In this document: positions 10,014 through 18,143 of the stretch, one piece after another
How the letters are laid out: each line of letters starts with the position of its first letter
Numbering within the stretch: position 1 is the stretch's first letter
Program-made: the position numbers and the translations under genes
Notes under the pieces: generated by a model
Told to the model about the DNA's origin: nothing
What the model saw: the letters and a program-made list of their open reading frames with translations, nothing else
The model's database searches: none
Assembly: GCF_017814275.1 (NCBI RefSeq)
Contig: NZ_JAGIYQ010000018.1
Span: 1 to 64,000 of the forward strand
Origin: Gottfriedia endophytica
GTDB lineage: Bacteria; Bacillota; Bacilli; Bacillales; Bacillaceae_G
Direction of reading: 5' to 3'
Length of the DNA stretch: 64,000 bases

Positions 10014-11474
10014 ATGTCTAAACGCGTAAGAGTTCGTTATGCTCCAAGTCCAACGGGGCATTTACATATTGGAAATGCACGTACAGCATTATACGTGTAC
10101 TTATTTGCTAAACACTTTAATGGAGATATGGTACTACGTATTGAAGATACAGATATCGAACGAAATGTAGAAGGTGGAGAAGAAAGCCAAGCACGTTATT
10201 TACATTGGTTAGGTATCGATTGGAATGAAGGTCCAGATAAAGGTGGAGAATTCGGTCCTTATCGCCAATTAGAGCGTCTAGATCTTTACAAACAATATGC
10301 TGAGCAATTGATCGAAAATGGCCATGCATATAAATGTTATTGTACAGAGGAAGAATTAACAGCAGAGCGTGAAGCACAGATGGCAGCGGGACTTCCAACA
10401 ACACGTTATAGTGGGAAATGTCGTCACTTAACAGCAGAACAACGTGCGGAAAAAGAAGCTGCTGGTGCAGAGCATACAATTCGATTTGCTGTTCCAGAAA
10501 ATGACACGTATGAGTGGGAAGATATTGTTCGTGGTAATATCAAGTTTGAATCAAAAGACATCGGTGACTGGGTAATTGTGAAAAAGAACGGTATCGCAAC
10601 ATACAACTATGCAGTTGTAATTGATGACGCATTAATGGAAATTAGCCATGTTCTTCGTGGGGAAGAGCATATCTCAAATACACCAAAACAAATGATGGTA
10701 TATCGTGCATTAGGATTTGAAGCACCTGAGTTTGGTCATATGGCAGTTATTGTGAACGAAAATCGCAAAAAACTTTCTAAACGTGATGAGTCAGTTCTTC
10801 AATTTATTGAACAGTACCAAAATCTAGGTTACTTACCAGAAGCGTTATTTAACTTTATCGCTTTACTTGGCTGGTCTCCAGTGGGTGAAGAAGAGATCTT
10901 CAGTAAAGAAGAATTTATTAAAATCTTTGATCCAAGTCGTTTAAGCTCTGCTCCAGCAATGTTTGATAAACAAAAATTAACTTGGATTAACAACCGCTAT
11001 ATTAAAGAACTACCATTAGAAAAAGTAGTTGAAATTTCTCTTCCACACTTAGTGAAAGCTGGATTTGTGAAGGAAGAACGTAACGCAGAAGAAAATAAAT
11101 GGTTAACTGATCTTGTATCTCTTTACCAAGATCAAATGAGCTACGGAGCGGAAATCGTTGAGCTTTCAAGCTTATTCTTTAAAGATACTTTAACATTTGG
11201 TGAAGAAGAGCAAGCTGTTATCAACGAAGAACAAGTAAGAGAAGTTTTAACTGCTCTTGTTGCTGAGTTAGAAGCTGCCGAAGGATTTACAGTAGATTCA
11301 ATCAAAGCTGCAATTAAAAATGTTCAAAAAGCAACTGGTCAAAAAGGTAAAAAATTATTTATGCCAATCCGTGTTGCAACAACTGGACAATGTCATGGCC
11401 CTGAATTACCAAATTCTATGACTTTATTAGGAAAAGAAAAAGTAATTGCACGTTTAAATCAAATTATTGGTTAA
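10014..11474 (+). CDS. gltX: Glutamyl-tRNA synthetase
   Basis: This class I synthetase charges tRNA-Glu and, in Bacillus, also tRNA-Gln ahead of GatCAB amidation. The 486-residue product has the HIGH-type motif [12 protein letters not shown] near residue 16, a zinc-type insert with CYCTEEE, the second signature KLSKRDES near 250, and the C-terminal anticodon-binding helices. The ATG at 10014 is 8 nt after GGAGAG; the GTG at 10005 overlaps that site and is rejected. No T-box precedes gltX itself; the one downstream serves cysE-cysS. Confidence 0.97.
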   Translation: MSKRVRVRYAPSPTGHLHIGNARTALYVYLFAKHFNGDMVLRIEDTDIERNVEGGEESQARYLHWLGIDWNEGPDKGGEFGPYRQLERLDLYKQYAEQLIENGHAYKCYCTEEELTAEREAQMAAGLPTTRYSGKCRHLTAEQRAEKEAAGAEHTIRFAVPENDTYEWEDIVRGNIKFESKDIGDWVIVKKNGIATYNYAVVIDDALMEISHVLRGEEHISNTPKQMMVYRALGFEAPEFGHMAVIVNENRKKLSKRDESVLQFIEQYQNLGYLPEALFNFIALLGWSPVGEEEIFSKEEFIKIFDPSRLSSAPAMFDKQKLTWINNRYIKELPLEKVVEISLPHLVKAGFVKEERNAEENKWLTDLVSLYQDQMSYGAEIVELSSLFFKDTLTFGEEEQAVINEEQVREVLTALVAELEAAEGFTVDSIKAAIKNVQKATGQKGKKLFMPIRVATTGQCHGPELPNSMTLLGKEKVIARLNQIIG

Positions 11475-11523
11475 CATTTAGGTAAATGTGTAATATAGTA
11501 TAAAGAAACACATTTATATAGAC

Positions 11524-11774
11524 AAAATGTTGAGAGGGAAAAGTACATTATTGAATGCTATTCAGAGAGAATCACAGTAGCTGAGAGTGATTTTAGCAGG
11601 ATAAATGGAAGTGCACCCTTGAGTCTTTAGTTGAACGAGTATTCTAGTAGGCTAAAGCGGTGGAAACCGTTATATTACATGAGTTGAGGCATAAGCAATC
11701 TATTGCCTAAACAGAGTGGAACCGCGCGTATAAGGCGTCTCTGTGTTATAAAAACACAGGGGCGCCTTTTTTAT
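11524..11774 (+). ncRNA. Cysteine T-box riboswitch leader
   Basis: This is a tRNA-sensing leader that lets transcription continue when tRNA-Cys is uncharged. The T-box core AGAGTGGAACCGCGCG lies at 11713-11728. The specifier is TGC (Cys) at 11612-11614, flanked by GAAG and ACCC in the usual specifier-loop setting. The bulge TGGA fits a UCCA tRNA end, and tRNA-Cys has U73. A strong terminator (about 11733-11774: GGCGTCTCTGTGTT pairing with AACACAGGGGCGCC, then T7) competes with the antiterminator. The 5' boundary is approximate. A weak promoter-like TTGGTT / TAATAT pair lies at 11467-11496. Confidence 0.93.
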
Positions 11775-11816
11775 TTTCATATATATAAAGATTAAGCTCC
11801 TAGGGGGGAGAGAAAC

Positions 11817-12455
11817 TTGTTTAGACATATGAAGGAAGATGTCGCAACAATATTTGAACGTGATCCAGCTGCAACTGGTTATCTAGAAGTATTGTTAACT
11901 TATTCTGGTCTTCACGCATTATGGTTTTACCGAGTAGCACATTTTTTCTTTAAGAGAAAATGGTATTTCATTGCAAGAGCTATTTCCCAAATTGCACGTT
12001 TTTTCACAGGTATTGAAATCCATCCAGGAGCTAAAATTGGTCGTCGATTCTTTATTGACCACGGTGCGGGAGTCGTGATTGGTGAAACGTGTGAAATTGG
12101 GGATGACGTGACACTATATCAAGGAGTAACCCTTGGTGGTACGGGAAAAGAAAAAGGAAAACGACATCCAACGCTTAAAGACGGAGTACTTGTTGCAACT
12201 GGAGCAAAAGTTTTAGGTTCGATTACAATTGGGGAGAATGCTAAAATTGGAGCCAATTCGGTTGTACTAAAAGATGTACCAGATGATTCGACAGTTGTTG
12301 GTATTCCTGGGAAAGTGGTTGTTCAGAATGGTGTTAGGGTGAAAGATCAATTTGACCACTGTGAAATGCCCGATCCTGTTACTGATCGACTTGTTCAGCT
12401 AGAGACAGAACTTAATGAATTAAAACAAATATTACTAATGTCAGAAAGGAAGTAA
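11817..12455 (+). CDS. cysE: Serine O-acetyltransferase
   Basis: CysE acetylates serine, the first step of cysteine synthesis. The 212-residue product has an N-terminal helical part and a left-handed beta-helix of hexapeptide repeats (about 60-170), with [15 protein letters not shown] and [17 protein letters not shown] in the active-site region. I chose TTG at 11817 because GGGGGGAG ends 6 nt upstream and the family begins MFxxMKED; the ATG at 11829 would be too far. The T-box places it with cysS under tRNA-Cys control, coupling synthesis of cysteine to its use. Confidence 0.96.
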   Translation: MFRHMKEDVATIFERDPAATGYLEVLLTYSGLHALWFYRVAHFFFKRKWYFIARAISQIARFFTGIEIHPGAKIGRRFFIDHGAGVVIGETCEIGDDVTLYQGVTLGGTGKEKGKRHPTLKDGVLVATGAKVLGSITIGENAKIGANSVVLKDVPDDSTVVGIPGKVVVQNGVRVKDQFDHCEMPDPVTDRLVQLETELNELKQILLMSERK

Positions 12456-12459
12456 GAAG

Positions 12460-13860
12460 ATGGGTATTCAAATTTATAATACAATGTCACGTAAAAAAGA
12501 AAATTTTGTACCTTTAGAAGAAGGTAAGGTCAAAATGTATGTGTGCGGTCCTACGGTTTATAACTATATTCATATTGGAAATTCACGTCCTGCAATCGTT
12601 TTTGACACGGTAAGACGTTATTTTGAGTATCGAGGCTTTGAAGTAAACTTTGTATCAAATTTTACAGATGTAGATGATAAGTTGATTAAAGCTGCAAATG
12701 AAATGAATTCAGATGTACCAACAATTGCAGATAAATTTATTAATGCATACTTTGAAGATGTGCATGCATTAGGTTGCAAAAGTGCGACACATCATCCACG
12801 TGTAATGGAAAACATGGATATTATTATTGATTTTATTGTTAAATTGATTGATAAAGGATATGCATATGAATCTGAAGGTGACGTATACTTCAAGACAAGA
12901 GAGTTTAAAACATATGGTAAATTATCTCAACAATCAATTGAAGATTTACGTTTAGGTGAAAGAATTGAGGTTGGTGAAAAGAAAGAAGATCCTCTTGATT
13001 TTGCTTTATGGAAAGCGGCAAAACCAGGTGAAATCTACTGGGAAAGCCCGTGGGGTAATGGTCGCCCAGGCTGGCATATCGAATGCTCTGCCATGGCGAA
13101 AAAATATTTAGGCGAAACAATTGATATTCATGCTGGTGGTCAAGATTTATCTTTCCCTCATCATGAGAATGAAATTGCACAATCTGAAGCATTAAATGAT
13201 CAAACATTTGCAAATTACTGGATGCATAATGGTTACATTAACATTGATAATGAAAAAATGTCTAAGTCTCTTGGTAACTTTGTCCTTGTACATGACATTA
13301 TAAAGCAAATTGATCCAATGCTACTACGCTTTTTCATGTTATCAGTTCATTACCGCCATCCGATTAACTATAGTGAAGAATTACTACAGGATGTAAAAAA
13401 TGGTTTTGAGCGTATCCAAACAGCTTATCAAAACGTTACTCATCGTATAGAAAGTAGTACGAATTTAACAGAGAACGACGATAAATGGATTTCTGAGTTA
13501 GCTGAACAAAAAGCAGAGTTTGTAAAAGCGATGGATGATGATTTCAATACTGCAAATGCAATTTCGGTACTATATCAAGTTGCTCGTATTGCAAATCAAT
13601 ACTTATTAGAAACTCACACTTCTACAGCTGTTCTTCAAGAAATTTTAAACACATTTACTGAATTAACATCTGTATTAGGGGTTAATATTGTAAAAGAAGA
13701 AGAATTACTGGATGAAGAAATTGAAGCGTTAATTGAGAAACGAAACGAAGCTCGTAAAGCCCGCGATTTCAAATTAGCGGATGAAATTCGTGATCAACTA
13801 AAAGCTTTGAACATTATCATAGAAGATACTCCTCAAGGCATTCGCTGGAAAAGAGGGTAA
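12460..13860 (+). CDS. cysS: Cysteinyl-tRNA synthetase
   Basis: This class I synthetase charges tRNA-Cys. The 466-residue product has [18 protein letters not shown] (HIGH-type motif and the first zinc cysteine), the other zinc ligands in [11 protein letters not shown] and [15 protein letters not shown], and KMSKSLGNF near 265. A C-terminal helical domain binds tRNA. The ATG at 12460 follows AGGAAG. It is 4 bp downstream of cysE in the same T-box operon, and the TTG-start gene mrnC begins 4 bp after it. Confidence 0.98.
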   Translation: MGIQIYNTMSRKKENFVPLEEGKVKMYVCGPTVYNYIHIGNSRPAIVFDTVRRYFEYRGFEVNFVSNFTDVDDKLIKAANEMNSDVPTIADKFINAYFEDVHALGCKSATHHPRVMENMDIIIDFIVKLIDKGYAYESEGDVYFKTREFKTYGKLSQQSIEDLRLGERIEVGEKKEDPLDFALWKAAKPGEIYWESPWGNGRPGWHIECSAMAKKYLGETIDIHAGGQDLSFPHHENEIAQSEALNDQTFANYWMHNGYINIDNEKMSKSLGNFVLVHDIIKQIDPMLLRFFMLSVHYRHPINYSEELLQDVKNGFERIQTAYQNVTHRIESSTNLTENDDKWISELAEQKAEFVKAMDDDFNTANAISVLYQVARIANQYLLETHTSTAVLQEILNTFTELTSVLGVNIVKEEELLDEEIEALIEKRNEARKARDFKLADEIRDQLKALNIIIEDTPQGIRWKRG

Positions 13861-13864
13861 TGAA

Positions 13865-14281
13865 TTGTTACATTCAGAAAAGACAGTTGATGCAAGACAA
13901 TTAAATAGCTTGGCTCTTGCTTATATAGGTGATGCGGTGTACGAAATATACGTACGCCATCACCTGTTAACAAAAGGAACTGTGCGGCCGAATCAATTGC
14001 ATAAGGCTGCAACTTCTTTTGTATCTGCAAAAGGACAAGCGAAAATCATTAAGCAAATGTTTACAAATGACATGCTAACAGAAGAAGAAATAGCTGTTGT
14101 TAAAAGAGGACGTAATGCAAAATCTGGTACGGTTCCTAAAAATACGGACGTGCAAACTTATCGTTATGCAACGGCATTTGAAGCATTAATTGGATATTAT
14201 TATTTATTAAAACAAGAAGAACGACTACAAGAATTAATAGCTTTTTCAATTCAACACATTGAGTCGGAAAAAGGAGTATAA
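13865..14281 (+). CDS. mrnC: Mini-ribonuclease III (23S rRNA maturation)
   Basis: MrnC is a dimeric RNase III without a double-strand RNA-binding domain; in B. subtilis it matures both ends of 23S rRNA. The 138-residue product contains [12 protein letters not shown] with the catalytic D23, the conserved [21 protein letters not shown] block and the second acidic motif [11 protein letters not shown] near 106. The TTG at 13865 is used, about 7 nt after GAGGG inside the end of cysS. Neighbouring rlmB also acts on 23S rRNA. Confidence 0.95.
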   Translation: MLHSEKTVDARQLNSLALAYIGDAVYEIYVRHHLLTKGTVRPNQLHKAATSFVSAKGQAKIIKQMFTNDMLTEEEIAVVKRGRNAKSGTVPKNTDVQTYRYATAFEALIGYYYLLKQEERLQELIAFSIQHIESEKGV

Positions 14282-14282
14282 C

Positions 14283-15026
14283 ATGTCAGAAGAATATATT
14301 ATTGGACGTAATCCTGTTATGGAAGCTATTCGTTCAGGAAGAGATATTAATAAAATTTGGGTTAGTGAGGGTGCGAACAAAGGTCAAATTCACAAATTGC
14401 TTGAACTAGCTAATCAAAATAAAGTTTTGATTCAAACTGCACCGAATAAAAAATTGGATAGTATGGTTGAAGGTAATCACCAAGGAGTGGTCGCTTCTGT
14501 TGCAGCTTACGAATATGCTGAGTTAGATGACCTATTTGCTTTAGCTGAAAAAAGAAATGAGCAACCATTCTTTTTAATTCTAGATGAGATTGAAGATCCA
14601 CATAACTTAGGGTCAATTATGCGTACAGCAGACGCTGTTGGAGCACATGGTATTATTATTCCTAAAAGAAGAGCTGTTGGATTAACTGCAGCAGTAGCAA
14701 AATCTTCAACGGGAGCGATTGAATATATACCTGTTGCACGCGTTACGAACTTGGCAAGAACAGTAGAGGATTTGAAACAAAGAGGCCTTTGGATTGTAGG
14801 AACGGATGCAAAAGGGGCTGACGATTATCGAAATTTAGATGGTAATATGTCACTCGGCTTAATTATTGGAAGTGAAGGAAAAGGAATGAGTCGTATTTTA
14901 AAAGAAAAATGTGATTTCCTTATTAAGCTACCGATGGTTGGGAAGGTAACTTCCTTAAATGCTTCAGTTGCAGCAAGTTTGTTAATGTATGAAGTGTACC
15001 GCAAAAGAAATCCTCTTGGATCATAA
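14283..15026 (+). CDS. rlmB: 23S rRNA (guanosine-2'-O)-methyltransferase, RlmB/TrmH family
   Basis: This is a SPOUT (trefoil-knot) RNA 2'-O-ribose methyltransferase. The 247 residues show an N-terminal RNA-binding substrate domain (about 1-80) and the three SPOUT motifs: LDEIEDPHNLGSIMRTADA, IIGSEGKGM and IKLPMVGKVTSLNASVA. The ATG at 14283 follows AAAAAGGAG, 1 bp after the mrnC stop; the longer in-frame TTG start inside mrnC lacks a site. By homology it methylates the 23S G2251-type position; the exact target is inferred. Confidence 0.95.
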   Translation: MSEEYIIGRNPVMEAIRSGRDINKIWVSEGANKGQIHKLLELANQNKVLIQTAPNKKLDSMVEGNHQGVVASVAAYEYAELDDLFALAEKRNEQPFFLILDEIEDPHNLGSIMRTADAVGAHGIIIPKRRAVGLTAAVAKSSTGAIEYIPVARVTNLARTVEDLKQRGLWIVGTDAKGADDYRNLDGNMSLGLIIGSEGKGMSRILKEKCDFLIKLPMVGKVTSLNASVAASLLMYEVYRKRNPLGS

Positions 15027-15540
15027 AAAAACAGAGATATTAGTAGTTGATGGATATAACATGATCGGAGCTTGGCCGGTTTTACGGAAAATTCGCGAAG
15101 AAGATTTTGATAAAGCGCGTGATCAGCTTGTTTCAATGTTGGCTGATTATCAAGCTTTTACTGGGACAAAAGTCATTGTTGTCTTCGATGCCCATTTTGT
15201 AAATGGAATTGAAAAAGTTGATGCCAAGTGGAAAGTTGAAGTCATCTTTACACGAAAAAATCAAACAGCGGATGAAAAAATCGAAAAACTGGTAATTGAG
15301 CTTAAACATGTTAATCATCAAATTTACGTTGCTACATCTGATTTTACAGAGCAGTGGCAAATTTTTGGACAAGGTGCACTACGGAAACCAGCTATGGAGC
15401 TGTACCGTGAAGTTACATTAAGTAAACAATCCATTTCAACTCGAATAAAAGAAATACCAGATAAAAAAAATTCGATTAGTAAGACGCTAACTAGCAAACA
15501 AACAGAAATTTTAGAAAAATGGCGAAGAGGGAAACAATGA
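15016..15540 (+). CDS. rae1: Rae1 (YacP), ribosome-associated NYN/PIN endonuclease
   Basis: Rae1 cuts mRNA in the ribosomal A site in B. subtilis. The product has the family opening EILVVDGYNMIGAWP, the acidic motif VVFDAHFVNGIEK, the ADEKIEKLV helix and ATSDFTEQWQIFGQGALRK, all typical of NYN-domain YacP proteins. The start is uncertain: TTG at 15016 gives MDHKKTEILVVDGYN and overlaps rlmB by 11 bp, but has only a weak ribosome site; an ATG at 14989 would add nine residues that are absent from relatives. Length is about 174 residues. Confidence 0.88.
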   Translation: MDHKKTEILVVDGYNMIGAWPVLRKIREEDFDKARDQLVSMLADYQAFTGTKVIVVFDAHFVNGIEKVDAKWKVEVIFTRKNQTADEKIEKLVIELKHVNHQIYVATSDFTEQWQIFGQGALRKPAMELYREVTLSKQSISTRIKEIPDKKNSISKTLTSKQTEILEKWRRGKQ

Positions 15541-15558
15541 TTTGTTGTTTCCTTTTTT
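15530..15558 (+). terminator. Weak terminator overlapping the rae1 stop
   Basis: GGAAACAA at 15530-15537 pairs with TTGTTTCC at 15545-15552 (loop 7 nt), followed by T6 at 15553-15558. The stem is AT-rich, so termination may be partial. The 3' arm doubles as the -35 box of the next promoter. Confidence 0.65.
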
Positions 15559-15573
15559 GAATTGTTGTATAAT
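15545..15573 (+). promoter_or_regulatory. Promoter of sigH
   Basis: TTGTTT at 15545-15550 and a perfect TATAAT at 15568-15573 with a 17-bp spacer. It fits a sigma-A promoter. No AbrB site can be identified by eye. Confidence 0.75.
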
Positions 15574-15605
15574 TAAGATAAATTGCTTGTTTGGGGGTGT
15601 TAGTA

Positions 15606-16256
15606 GTGGTTGCGGACCATAATAATAAGGTAATAACGCTTTATTGTCATTTAGAGGATGAAACAATTGTTGAGTTTGTACATAATGGGGACCTTGAAGC
15701 ATTAGATTATATAATTCATAAGTACCGCAATTTCGTGAAAGCGAAATCGAGATCCTATTTTTTAATAGGTGCTGACCGTGAAGACATAGTCCAAGAAGGC
15801 ATGATCGGACTTTATAAAGCAATACGTGATTATAAGGAAGATAAACTCTCTTCATTTAAAGCATTTGCTGAGCTTTGTATAACCCGCCAGATTATTACTG
15901 CAATAAAAACCGCAACTAGACAAAAACACATCCCTTTAAATTCATACGTATCTTTGGACAAGCCTATCTATGATGAGGAATCAGACCGTACGCTTCTCGA
16001 CGTTTTATCTGAGTCAAAAGTGATGGATCCCGAAGAATTGATTATTAATCAAGAAGAAAATGTGGACATAGAGTCTAAAATGTCAGAATTATTGAGCGAT
16101 TTAGAGAAAAAGGTTCTTTCATTATATCTTGAAGGGCGATCTTATCAAGAGATTTCAGAGGAGTTAAAAAGACATGTGAAATCGATTGATAATGCCTTAC
16201 AACGCGTAAAAAGAAAACTTGAGAGATACATGGAAATTAGAGAGCTTTCTGTTTAA
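15606..16256 (+). CDS. sigH: RNA polymerase sigma-H factor
   Basis: SigH is the sigma-70-family factor for the transition phase, competence and early sporulation. The 216-residue product is close to the B. subtilis protein from about residue 20 on: ALDYIIHKYRNFVKAKSRSYFLIGADREDIVQEGMIGL is region 2, and SDLEKKVLSLYLEGRSYQEISEELKRHVKSIDNALQRVKRKL is the region 4 helix-turn-helix. The N-terminus is unusual and variable. GTG at 15606 is chosen because GGGGGTG ends 6 nt upstream; TTG at 15591 overlaps that site. It has its own promoter. Confidence 0.95.
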   Translation: MVADHNNKVITLYCHLEDETIVEFVHNGDLEALDYIIHKYRNFVKAKSRSYFLIGADREDIVQEGMIGLYKAIRDYKEDKLSSFKAFAELCITRQIITAIKTATRQKHIPLNSYVSLDKPIYDEESDRTLLDVLSESKVMDPEELIINQEENVDIESKMSELLSDLEKKVLSLYLEGRSYQEISEELKRHVKSIDNALQRVKRKLERYMEIRELSV

Positions 16257-16273
16257 GGCAGTATTTACCTGGT

Positions 16274-16302
16274 TTGACAGTTTGTATATACCATGTTACA
16301 TT
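16274..16302 (+). promoter_or_regulatory. Promoter of rpmG-secE
   Basis: A perfect TTGACA at 16274-16279, a 17-bp spacer and TACATT at 16297-16302, placed 40 bp before rpmG. Confidence 0.75.
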
Positions 16303-16341
16303 CTAAATGGATAGATATAGACCGTATAGGCTGGTGTCAAC

Positions 16342-16488
16342 ATGAGAAAAAAAGTTGTTCTTTCTTGTAGCACGTGCAATAATCGCAATTATACAACAAT
16401 GAAAAATTCATCTTTACAAGAGAGATTAGAAATAAAGAAATTTTGCAAAACATGTAATGAGCACACAATTCATAGAGAAACAAAATAA
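16342..16488 (+). CDS. rpmG: 50S ribosomal protein L33, zinc-binding form
   Basis: A 48-residue protein, MRKKVVLSC..., that ends HRETK. The zinc ribbon cysteines C9, C12, C35 and C38 are all present, so this is the C+ form of L33, which is lost or replaced under zinc limitation in bacilli that also carry a cysteine-free copy. The position between sigH and secE matches rpmGB of B. subtilis, which is frameshifted in strain 168; here it is intact. The start ATG is well placed behind the 16274 promoter. No strong SD is evident (TAGGCTGGTG region). Confidence 0.93.
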   Translation: MRKKVVLSCSTCNNRNYTTMKNSSLQERLEIKKFCKTCNEHTIHRETK

Positions 16489-16490
16489 TT

Positions 16491-16518
16491 AAAATGTGGG
16501 TTCCATTTTATTTTAATT
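16491..16518 (+). terminator. Possible weak terminator between rpmG and secE
   Basis: AAAATG pairs with CATTTT around a 7-nt loop and is followed by a T-rich stretch. The stem is short, so it would be at best partial. The same region can pair GTGGGTTCC with GGAGAACCAC farther downstream. Confidence 0.35.
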
Positions 16519-16583
16519 CTTAGAGCTTTAGAGGAGAACCACGTATGAATCTAAACAAAAGATGATAATCGGGGGTTGCGTCG

Positions 16584-16766
16584 ATGGGTCGTATTTCAAA
16601 ATTCTTTCGTGATGTAAAAATCGAAATGAAAAAAGTTGCTTGGCCAAAAAGAAAAGAAATGGTTAATTCAACAGTAACAGTTCTAGGCACAATGCTATTT
16701 TTTATCTTATTCTTTGCCGTTGTTGATTTAGGACTTTCAAAACTTATTCGACTTGTTATTGAATAA
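16584..16766 (+). CDS. secE: Preprotein translocase subunit SecE
   Basis: A 60-residue protein of the SecYEG channel. The amphipathic N-terminal part FFRDVKIEMKKVAWPKRKEM (with the universal VxWP motif) lies on the cytoplasmic face, and one membrane helix follows at about 33-56. This is the short single-span Gram-positive form. GGGGG lies about 8 nt before the ATG. An apparent six-codon mini-ORF (ATG at 16545, stop at 16563-16565) with a GAGGAG site precedes it. nusG follows, as in most bacteria. Confidence 0.95.
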   Translation: MGRISKFFRDVKIEMKKVAWPKRKEMVNSTVTVLGTMLFFILFFAVVDLGLSKLIRLVIE

Positions 16767-16780
16767 GCATACTTAGTTTG

Positions 16781-16789
16781 TGCTATAAT
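16781..16789 (+). promoter_or_regulatory. Extended -10 promoter just after secE
   Basis: TGCTATAAT is an extended -10 element. The -35 region is poor; TTGAAT at 16759-16764 would leave a 19-bp spacer. Transcription would start about 10 nt before a strong terminator. Confidence 0.45.
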
Positions 16790-16804
16790 AGTAAATAATG
16801 TCTT

Positions 16805-16828
16805 AAAAAACCCGGTGACGGGTTTTTT
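16805..16828 (+). terminator. Intrinsic terminator between secE and nusG
   Basis: AAAAAACCCG at 16805-16814 and CGGGTTTTTT at 16819-16828 form a perfect 10-bp stem with a GTGA loop and a terminal T run. It should separate secE from nusG or attenuate readthrough. Confidence 0.85.
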
Positions 16829-16830
16829 AA

Positions 16831-16858
16831 TTTGGCTGAAAAAATCTAAATTTATAAT
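16831..16858 (+). promoter_or_regulatory. Possible nusG promoter
   Basis: A perfect TATAAT at 16853-16858, downstream of the terminator, with a weak -35 TTTGGC at 16831-16836 (16-bp spacer). It would supply nusG if the terminator is efficient. Confidence 0.45.
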
Positions 16859-16903
16859 CATTAGCTGAATGATCGGGGAGGGAAGGACGAAGAGTCCTCT
16901 AAA

Positions 16904-17437
16904 ATGGAAAAAAGATGGTATGTAGTTCATACTTACTCAGGATATGAAAACAAGGTAAAAGCAAACTTAGAAAAGCGTGTTGAAACAATGGGCATGCAAG
17001 ATAAAATTTTCCGAGTAATTGTACCGGAAGAATCTGAAGTAGAAATGAAGAACGGAAAAGAAAAAGTAACAAAACGTAAAGTGTTTCCTGGATATGTTCT
17101 TGTTGAGTTAGTAATGACGGATGATTCATGGTACGTGGTAAGAAATACTCCAGGTGTAACGGGATTTGTTGGTTCTGCTGGTGCAGGCTCAAAACCAACA
17201 CCTCTACTTGAAGAAGAAATAGATCATATTCTTAAACACTTAGGACTAGACGAACAAGTGATAGATATTGACTTAGAATTAAACGAAGTAGTTCGCTTAA
17301 AAGATGGCCCGTTTGCGAATTATACTGGTTCTATCAAGGAAATTGACTATGAAAAGAAAAAAGTTACAGTTCTTGTTGAGTTTTTCAACAAAGAAACGCC
17401 AGTTGAACTTGATTTAAATCTTGTAGAAAAATTATAA
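16904..17437 (+). CDS. nusG: Transcription elongation/pausing factor NusG
   Basis: NusG binds RNA polymerase and in B. subtilis promotes pausing. The 177-residue product has the NGN domain (MEKRWYVVHTYSGYENKVK to about 110), with the KVFPGYVLVE core, and the C-terminal KOW domain (about 124-177, DGPFANYTGSIKEIDYEKKKVTV). The ATG at 16904 is the only plausible start. The purine-rich site (GGGGAGGGA, 16875-16883) is unusually far from it, and a 5-bp hairpin (AGGAC/GTCCT, 16884-16898) fills the gap. Confidence 0.97.
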   Translation: MEKRWYVVHTYSGYENKVKANLEKRVETMGMQDKIFRVIVPEESEVEMKNGKEKVTKRKVFPGYVLVELVMTDDSWYVVRNTPGVTGFVGSAGAGSKPTPLLEEEIDHILKHLGLDEQVIDIDLELNEVVRLKDGPFANYTGSIKEIDYEKKKVTVLVEFFNKETPVELDLNLVEKL

Positions 17438-17445
17438 TTCTAAAC

Positions 17446-17474
17446 TTGCATTTTTTTGATGGAAGTGATAGAAT
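17446..17474 (+). promoter_or_regulatory. Promoter of rplK-rplA
   Basis: TTGCAT at 17446-17451, 17-bp spacer, TAGAAT at 17469-17474. It lies about 130 bp upstream of rplK, leaving a structured leader. Confidence 0.65.
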
Positions 17475-17555
17475 TTTTAAGGTCAATATGCCTCGATTAA
17501 GATGGCATATTTGAAACTGTATTTTAGAATATGCATTTACATGCAATCGATATGA

Positions 17556-17581
17556 GTGGGAGGGTTTATCCCTATTACCAC
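17556..17581 (+). ncRNA. Leader hairpin before rplK, candidate L1 target
   Basis: GTGG pairs with CCAC and GGG with CCC, with an asymmetric internal loop (GA opposite TATTA). A closely similar element occurs before rplA. L1 feedback on the L11-L1 operon is established in other bacteria; that this is its site is my inference. Confidence 0.5.
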
Positions 17582-17607
17582 ATCACGGACTTAAGGAGGT
17601 GTGTCTC

Positions 17608-18033
17608 GTGGCTAAAAAAGTAATTAAAATGGTAAAATTACAAATTCCTGCAGGTAAAGCAAACCCAGCACCACCAGTTGGTCCTGCATTAGGACAAGCA
17701 GGTGTTAACATCATGGGCTTCTGTAAAGAGTTTAACGCTCGTACAGCAGATCAAGCTGGTTTAATCATCCCTGTTGAAATTACGGTATTTGAAGATCGTT
17801 CGTTTACATTTATTACGAAAACTCCTCCTGCTGCTGTTCTTCTTAAAGTAGCGGCTGGTATTGAGTCAGGTTCTGGTGAACCAAATCGTAAAAAAGTAGC
17901 GACAGTAAAACGCGATAAAGTTCGCGAAATTGCTGAAACAAAAATGCCTGATTTAAATGCTGCTTCAGTTGAAGCTGCAATGCGTATGGTAGAAGGTACT
18001 GCACGTAGTATGGGTATCGTTATTGAAGACTAA
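17608..18033 (+). CDS. rplK: 50S ribosomal protein L11
   Basis: L11 forms the GTPase-associated centre with 23S rRNA and is needed for RelA activation. The 141-residue product has the proline-rich N-terminal domain ([23 protein letters not shown]) and the C-terminal rRNA-binding domain ending KMPDLNA...[15 protein letters not shown] at 17608 is used, 7 nt after AAGGAGGT; the upstream TTG is inside the ribosome site. It is followed by rplA in a two-gene operon. Confidence 0.97.
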   Translation: MAKKVIKMVKLQIPAGKANPAPPVGPALGQAGVNIMGFCKEFNARTADQAGLIIPVEITVFEDRSFTFITKTPPAAVLLKVAAGIESGSGEPNRKKVATVKRDKVREIAETKMPDLNAASVEAAMRMVEGTARSMGIVIED

Positions 18034-18058
18034 TCCCATCTTCAATAGATGAATTGAG

Positions 18059-18099
18059 AGGTTGCGAGTATCACGCGTTGATTTTTCGCAACCTTTATT
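18059..18099 (+). terminator. Terminator-like hairpin between rplK and rplA
   Basis: AGGTTGCGA at 18059-18067 pairs with TCGCAACCT at 18086-18094; the tail TTATTC is only moderately T-rich. It may be a partial terminator or an mRNA processing/stability element. Confidence 0.5.
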
Positions 18100-18100
18100 C

Positions 18101-18126
18101 GTGGGAGGTAAATCCGTTAAAACCAC
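18101..18126 (+). ncRNA. Second L1-type hairpin, before rplA
   Basis: GTGG at 18101-18104 pairs with CCAC at 18123-18126, and GG with CC, leaving GA opposite GTTAAAA. The layout repeats that at 17556-17581. Confidence 0.5.
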
Positions 18127-18143
18127 ATTAGGAGGAAATGAAC

